A DNA stretch of 10,027 nucleotides, from assembly GCA_030623425.1 (NCBI GenBank), contig JAUXMA010000031.1, positions 1 to 10,027 of the forward strand, given 5' to 3'. Positions within the stretch are counted from its first letter, which is position 1; each line of letters starts with the position of its first letter. Positions 6,347 to 10,027 of this stretch are shown in pieces. Source of the DNA: Rhodospirillaceae bacterium (lineage in GTDB: Bacteria; Pseudomonadota; Alphaproteobacteria; Rhodospirillales; 2-02-FULL-58-16). A program made the translations under genes and the position numbers. Under the pieces are notes generated by a model. The model saw only the letters and a program-made list of their open reading frames with translations, was not told where the DNA came from and searched no databases.

Positions 6347-9067
6347 CTATGCCACCCTGCCGTGGCAGTGCTTGTATTTCTTGCCCGAACCGCAGGGGCA
6401 CTTGGCGTTGCGGGAAACCCGGCCCCAGGTGGCCGGATTGCCGGGATCGATGACCGCCGCCGCCCGTCGCCGCCGCAACGGCACCACCGAGCCCGCCTCG
6501 TCCGCCGGCATGGGAAGTTCGCCCGATTCCAGAAACGCCGGGTCATCGCGGGTCTCCACCATCCTCTGCCGGTTGCGCTGGAACAACGTGTCCTCGTCCG
6601 GCATCACTTCCAGCTCAACGTGGGAGAGGATCTGGGTGACGCGTTCGCGTAGGATTTCCAACATGGTCTCGAACAGACCGAAAGCCTCGCGTTTGTATTC
6701 GTTCAAGGGATCGCGCTGGCCGTAGGCGCGCAGCCCGATGCCTTGGCGCAGGTGGTCGAGGGTCAGCAAGTGCTCCTTCCACACCTGATCGAGAAGCTGC
6801 AAGAGCAAGTTTTTCTCCACCGCCCGGATGACCTCGGGACCGTAGGCGGCGGTTTTTTCCGCCATCATCTGGTCGGTGGATTCGATCAGGCGCTCGCGGA
6901 TCTCGGTATCGGCGATGCCTTCCTCCTTGGCCCAGTCGGAGATGGGCAGGTCCTGGCCCAAGACCCTCAACACCTCCTCGTGCAGGGCGCCGGTGTTCCA
7001 TTGCTCGGCATAGGCTTTCTCGGGAATGCAGCGGGCGACCATGTCGTTGATGACCTCAAAGCGCATACCGGCCAAGTCATCGGATACATCGTCGGCGAAC
7101 ATCAAATCCTTGCGCTGTTCATAGATCACCTTGCGCTGGTCGTTCATGACATTGTCGAATTTCAGGAGGTTCTTTCTGATCTCGAAATTTCTCGCCTCGA
7201 CCTTTTGCTGGGCCTTTTCCAGGGCCTTGTTGACCCAGGGGTGGACGATGGCCTCGCCATCCTCCAAACCCAGTTTCTGCAACATGGAATCGATACGCTC
7301 GGAGCCGAATATGCGCATCAGGTCGTCTTCCAAGGAAAGATAGAACTTGGATGCTCCGGGATCGCCCTGGCGTCCCGAGCGGCCGCGCAATTGGTTGTCG
7401 ATGCGGCGGCTCTCGTGACGTTCGGTGCCGATGATCATGACGCCGCCGGCCTCGATCACCACCGCTTTCTTGGCTTCCACATCGGCGAGGATGCGCTCCG
7501 TGCCCGCCTTGTCGTCGGGGTCGTTCAGTTCCTGCTTGATGCGCATATCGGCGTTGCCGCCGAGCTGGATATCGGTGCCGCGGCCGGCCATGTTGGTGGC
7601 GATGGTCACCGTTGCCGGCGTCCCCGCCTGAGTGATGATCAAAGCCTCCTGTCCATGGTAGCGAGCGTTCAACACTTGGTGGGAGACCTTTTTCTTCTTC
7701 AGCAGGCGAGACAAATGCTCGGACTTTTCGATGCTGACGGTGCCGACCAGGACCGGTTGATTGCGTTTGCTGCAGGTGGTGATCTGCTGAATGATGGCCT
7801 CGTCCTTTTCCAGCGTCGTGCGGTAGACCTCGTCGTCCATGTCGTCGCGGACGCAAGGCAGGTTGGTGGGAATTTCCACCACTTCGAGTTTGTAGATTTC
7901 CGAGAACTCGCCGGCTTCGGTCATCGCCGTGCCGGTCATGCCGGCAAGTTTCGGATAGAGCCGGAAATAGTTTTGAAAGGTGATCGAGGCGAGAGTCTGG
8001 TTCTCGTTCTGGATGTAGACGCCTTCCTTGGCTTCCAGCGCCTGGTGCAGGCCATCGGAAAAGCGCCTTCCTTCCATCATCCGGCCGGTGAACTCGTCGA
8101 TAATGATGACCTTGTCGTCCTTGACGATGTAATCGGTATCGCGGGCATAGAGCGTATGGGCGCGCAGTGCCTGATTGGCGTGATGCACCAGCAAAATATT
8201 GTTCAGGTCATAGAGGTTGCCGCTGCTCAGCAATCCGGTTTCCTTAAGCAGGATCTCCAGCTTGTCGGTGCCGGCCTCGGTGAAGGTGGCGGCGCGAAGC
8301 TTTTCGTCTTTTTCGTAATCCTCGGGCGTCAATTTGGGGATGATCTTGTCGATGGCGATGTAAAGCTCGGATGAATCCTCGGCCTGGCCGGAGATGATCA
8401 GCGGCGTACGCGCTTCGTCAATGAGAATGGAGTCCACTTCGTCGACGATGGCGTATGAGAAACGCCGCTGGACCATCTCTTCGAGACTGAACTTCATGTT
8501 GTCGCGCAGATAATCGAAGCCCAGTTCGTTGTTGGTCCCGTAGGTCACGTCGGCGGCGTAAGCCTCTTGGCGTTCGGCATCATTGAGGCCGTGGACGATG
8601 AAGCCGACGCTGATCCCGAGAAACTGGTAGATTTGGCCCATCCAATCGGCGTCGCGCTGGGCCAGGTAGTCGTTGACCGTGACCACATGCACACCCTCGC
8701 CTTTCAGCGCGTTGAGGTAGACAGGCAGGGTCGCCGCCAGGGTCTTTCCCTCGCCGGTTTTCATCTCGGCGATCATGCCCTTGTACAGCACGATTCCGCC
8801 CATGAGCTGTTCGTCGAAAGGGCGTTGTCCGAGGGTTCGTTTCGAGGCCTCGCGAACGGTGGCGAAGGCGTCGACCAGAAGATCGTCCAATTCCTCGCCC
8901 GCTTGCAGCCGCCCCTTTAGCCAGGGCGTACGCGCCGCCAGGTCCTCGTCGGTCAGCCCTTGCAGTCCCGCTTCCAGGGCGTTGATGGCGGCAACGTCCT
9001 TGTGCAGACTTTTCAGGTAGCGCTCATTGGCGGAGCCGAACACTCGCCGGGCGATGGCGCCGAACAT
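6347..9067 (-). CDS. secA: Preprotein translocase ATPase SecA
   Basis: SecA is the cytoplasmic and membrane-peripheral ATPase that drives unfolded preproteins through the SecYEG channel. The 906-aa product is full length (E. coli 901 aa). Visible features in order are MKTGEGKT (Walker A, 102-109), [12 protein letters not shown] at about 130-140, [15 protein letters not shown] at 176-190, the DEVDS Walker B box at 209-213 followed by [32 protein letters not shown] in the preprotein-binding region, [20 protein letters not shown] in the second motor domain, and the C-terminal zinc finger [13 protein letters not shown] (C890, C892, C901, H902), which contacts SecB and lipid. ATG 9067 has GAGGA 6 nt upstream and begins the typical [19 protein letters not shown]. 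The start lies within the preceding small gene, so initiation may be coupled to it. Downstream the efflux adaptor follows after 34 nt with no terminator visible. Confidence 0.98.
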   Translation of the reverse strand: MFGAIARRVFGSANERYLKSLHKDVAAINALEAGLQGLTDEDLAARTPWLKGRLQAGEELDDLLVDAFATVREASKRTLGQRPFDEQLMGGIVLYKGMIAEMKTGEGKTLAATLPVYLNALKGEGVHVVTVNDYLAQRDADWMGQIYQFLGISVGFIVHGLNDAERQEAYAADVTYGTNNELGFDYLRDNMKFSLEEMVQRRFSYAIVDEVDSILIDEARTPLIISGQAEDSSELYIAIDKIIPKLTPEDYEKDEKLRAATFTEAGTDKLEILLKETGLLSSGNLYDLNNILLVHHANQALRAHTLYARDTDYIVKDDKVIIIDEFTGRMMEGRRFSDGLHQALEAKEGVYIQNENQTLASITFQNYFRLYPKLAGMTGTAMTEAGEFSEIYKLEVVEIPTNLPCVRDDMDDEVYRTTLEKDEAIIQQITTCSKRNQPVLVGTVSIEKSEHLSRLLKKKKVSHQVLNARYHGQEALIITQAGTPATVTIATNMAGRGTDIQLGGNADMRIKQELNDPDDKAGTERILADVEAKKAVVIEAGGVMIIGTERHESRRIDNQLRGRSGRQGDPGASKFYLSLEDDLMRIFGSERIDSMLQKLGLEDGEAIVHPWVNKALEKAQQKVEARNFEIRKNLLKFDNVMNDQRKVIYEQRKDLMFADDVSDDLAGMRFEVINDMVARCIPEKAYAEQWNTGALHEEVLRVLGQDLPISDWAKEEGIADTEIRERLIESTDQMMAEKTAAYGPEVIRAVEKNLLLQLLDQVWKEHLLTLDHLRQGIGLRAYGQRDPLNEYKREAFGLFETMLEILRERVTQILSHVELEVMPDEDTLFQRNRQRMVETRDDPAFLESGELPMPADEAGSVVPLRRRRAAAVIDPGNPATWGRVSRNAKCPCGSGKKYKHCHGRVA

Positions 9068-9351
9068 GAATTTTCCTCGCCAAGAACTGAAAGGGTGCGG
9101 AGGGTCGACCGGTCACTTCCCAGCCGGGGCAAGAGATAGTATTCCGCAAAGGCGCTGTCAACGACCAGACCGACTTTCAAGCCTGACTCTTGGAGCATTT
9201 CAAGACTGGTCGGCGCCAGCCCGCCCCCCCCGCCGGTCAGGAAATCCACGATGGCGGGATGGTCGGCGGGCAGTTCCTCGGTATCATTCCGGGGCTTGTT
9301 CCTGAAAAGGGCCTCCACCCGCCCCCCGGAGTCGCGTTCGACGAAAAACAC
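9013..9351 (-). CDS. Small hypothetical protein overlapping the secA start
   Basis: The 112-aa frame opens at GTG 9351, with AAGG 3 nt upstream (a short spacing), and its stop lies 55 nt inside secA. The first part ([20 protein letters not shown], then [13 protein letters not shown]) resembles small uncharacterised alphaproteobacterial proteins with the same opening and an ELPxDHPxxxxFL core, recalled from memory without a search. A glycine run encoded by eight consecutive G bases follows, then a mixed helical stretch ([20 protein letters not shown]). Codon use looks coding to about LSVLGEE. The last 20 or so residues, rich in S, P and C, are imposed by the secA ribosome binding site and early codons and are probably not conserved. 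No signal peptide, membrane segment or catalytic motif is visible. It follows the upstream hypothetical gene after 37 nt and may share its transcript with secA. Function unknown. Confidence 0.6.
   Translation of the reverse strand: MFFVERDSGGRVEALFRNKPRNDTEELPADHPAIVDFLTGGGGGLAPTSLEMLQESGLKVGLVVDSAFAEYYLLPRLGSDRSTLRTLSVLGEENSCSAPSPGECSAPPMSAT
9074..9078 (-). promoter_or_regulatory. Ribosome binding site of secA
   Basis: GAGGA on the minus strand ends 6 nt before ATG 9067, a good match and spacing that fixes the secA start. It lies within codons of the upstream small gene, so ribosomes finishing that gene would pass over it. Confidence 0.75.
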
Positions 9352-9388
9352 GAGCCTTTTTCTTCGGGTCCGATCCTGTTCCTTGAGG

Positions 9389-10027
9389 TTATCGGCCGGC
9401 GGTGATTTCCTGCTGTATTGTTTGCAACACGATGACGGCGGAATTCTTGACTGATTCCATCTCGTCTTCGGTTTTGGCGCTCATTGAGCGGAAATCCCTG
9501 GCGACTTTTTTCAGGTGCTTGCCGACAAAACCCGGGTCGTTGAGGAGTGCTTTTGCGCGCTCGCCGAAAACCTCGCGGAAGGCTTCCAGAAACGGTTCCA
9601 GCACCGTCTCGGAGATGTCCTCGAGAGTGCGAAAGGATTCGACGCCAAGGTCGGCGGCGCTCGGGCCCAAGGCCTTGAGGACATGGCGTTCGCAGCCCGT
9701 GATTTCGACCAAGAGTTGCGGATCACCGGCAAAAATATCCCAAACGCGGCGGCCGGCAAACTGGGCGATCATTGCCAGCTTCTTTTCATCGCAGCACGCC
9801 AAGCCTAGAACGGCGGCGGCATTGGCCTCTAGCATTTCCAGGAACCTTTCTCCCGCCGCTTTTTTCGCCTCCTTCAAGTTCACGGGGTCGGTTGCGGCCA
9901 CCGCTTCGAGGGCCTCGGCCGATTTGATCACCAGCACCCCGTCACCCAATTCCATGAAATGCCCATGTCTCATCCGGAAGGCGTAGGTTTCCAACATCGG
10001 CAACTGCCAGTCAAAGGCAAGGACGTC
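9389..10027 (-). CDS. Uncharacterised helical protein, probably 5'-truncated by the window edge
   Basis: The frame is open from the right edge to TAA at 9391-9389. Residues read from the edge (DVLAFDWQLPMLETYAFRM) look like ordinary protein, and candidate starts TTG 10003, ATG 9997 and ATG 9973 lack a clear Shine-Dalgarno sequence, so I treat the gene as entering from outside the window; at least 212 codons are present. The product is predicted soluble, largely alpha-helical and acidic-to-mixed in charge, with an Ala- and Glu-rich segment (AKKAAGERFLEMLEANAAA), a CCDEKK cysteine pair, a third cysteine in ITGCERHVLKAL, and amphipathic C-terminal helices (FLEAFREVFGERAKALL). No membrane segment or known catalytic motif is visible and I do not recognise the family. 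It precedes the small hypothetical gene by 37 nt on the same strand, and the two may be one transcription unit leading into secA. Confidence 0.7.
   Translation of the reverse strand, partial: DVLAFDWQLPMLETYAFRMRHGHFMELGDGVLVIKSAEALEAVAATDPVNLKEAKKAAGERFLEMLEANAAAVLGLACCDEKKLAMIAQFAGRRVWDIFAGDPQLLVEITGCERHVLKALGPSAADLGVESFRTLEDISETVLEPFLEAFREVFGERAKALLNDPGFVGKHLKKVARDFRSMSAKTEDEMESVKNSAVIVLQTIQQEITAGR

Noticed and set aside
6313..6546. Upstream extension of the adaptor frame to 6546
   Set aside because: It overlaps the end of secA in another frame and has no adaptor-like sequence; the membrane anchor begins properly after ATG 6312.
6743..8374. 543-aa plus-strand open frame antisense to secA
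   Set aside because: It lies wholly inside secA, has no ribosome binding site or recognisable domain, and its composition (long runs of D, G, L, V, Q, H) is what the complement of a GC-rich coding gene gives.

Overview
The window comes from a GC-rich alphaproteobacterium, most likely in or near the Rhodospirillales. This rests on the alphaproteobacterial style of its AccA and SecA proteins and on GC-rich codon use; no rRNA or other decisive marker is present.

Layout from left to right. Positions 1-368 hold no gene I can support. Positions 369-711 (+) carry the broken start of a tetratricopeptide-repeat (TPR) gene, with a reading-frame break near its N-terminus and loss of everything after about one and a half repeats. 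accA (726-1685, +) encodes the carboxyltransferase alpha subunit of acetyl-CoA carboxylase and looks intact, though it has no visible Shine-Dalgarno sequence. All remaining genes are on the minus strand and converge on accA. Read in their own direction they are: an unrecognised gene entering from the right edge (9389-10027), a small hypothetical gene (9013-9351) whose end overlaps the start of secA, secA (6347-9067), a membrane-fusion (periplasmic adaptor) protein (4939-6312), and an RND efflux pump permease (1805-4942).

The adaptor and permease overlap by ATGA and form a tripartite-type efflux unit without an outer-membrane channel gene in the window. They start only 34 nt after the secA stop, so they may be read from secA transcripts. 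A 12-bp sequence, TTCACCGGTTGA, occurs as an exact direct repeat in the gap on each side of this efflux pair (1782-1793 and 6320-6331), which could mean the pair was inserted as a unit between secA and accA.

Most of the window is conserved housekeeping (fatty acid synthesis, protein export) plus an efflux pump. I see no CRISPR array, transposase, toxin-antitoxin pair or recognisable defence system, and no convincing new system. The points most worth checking are the repeats flanking the efflux pair, the small gene overlapping the secA start, and the decayed region in front of accA.
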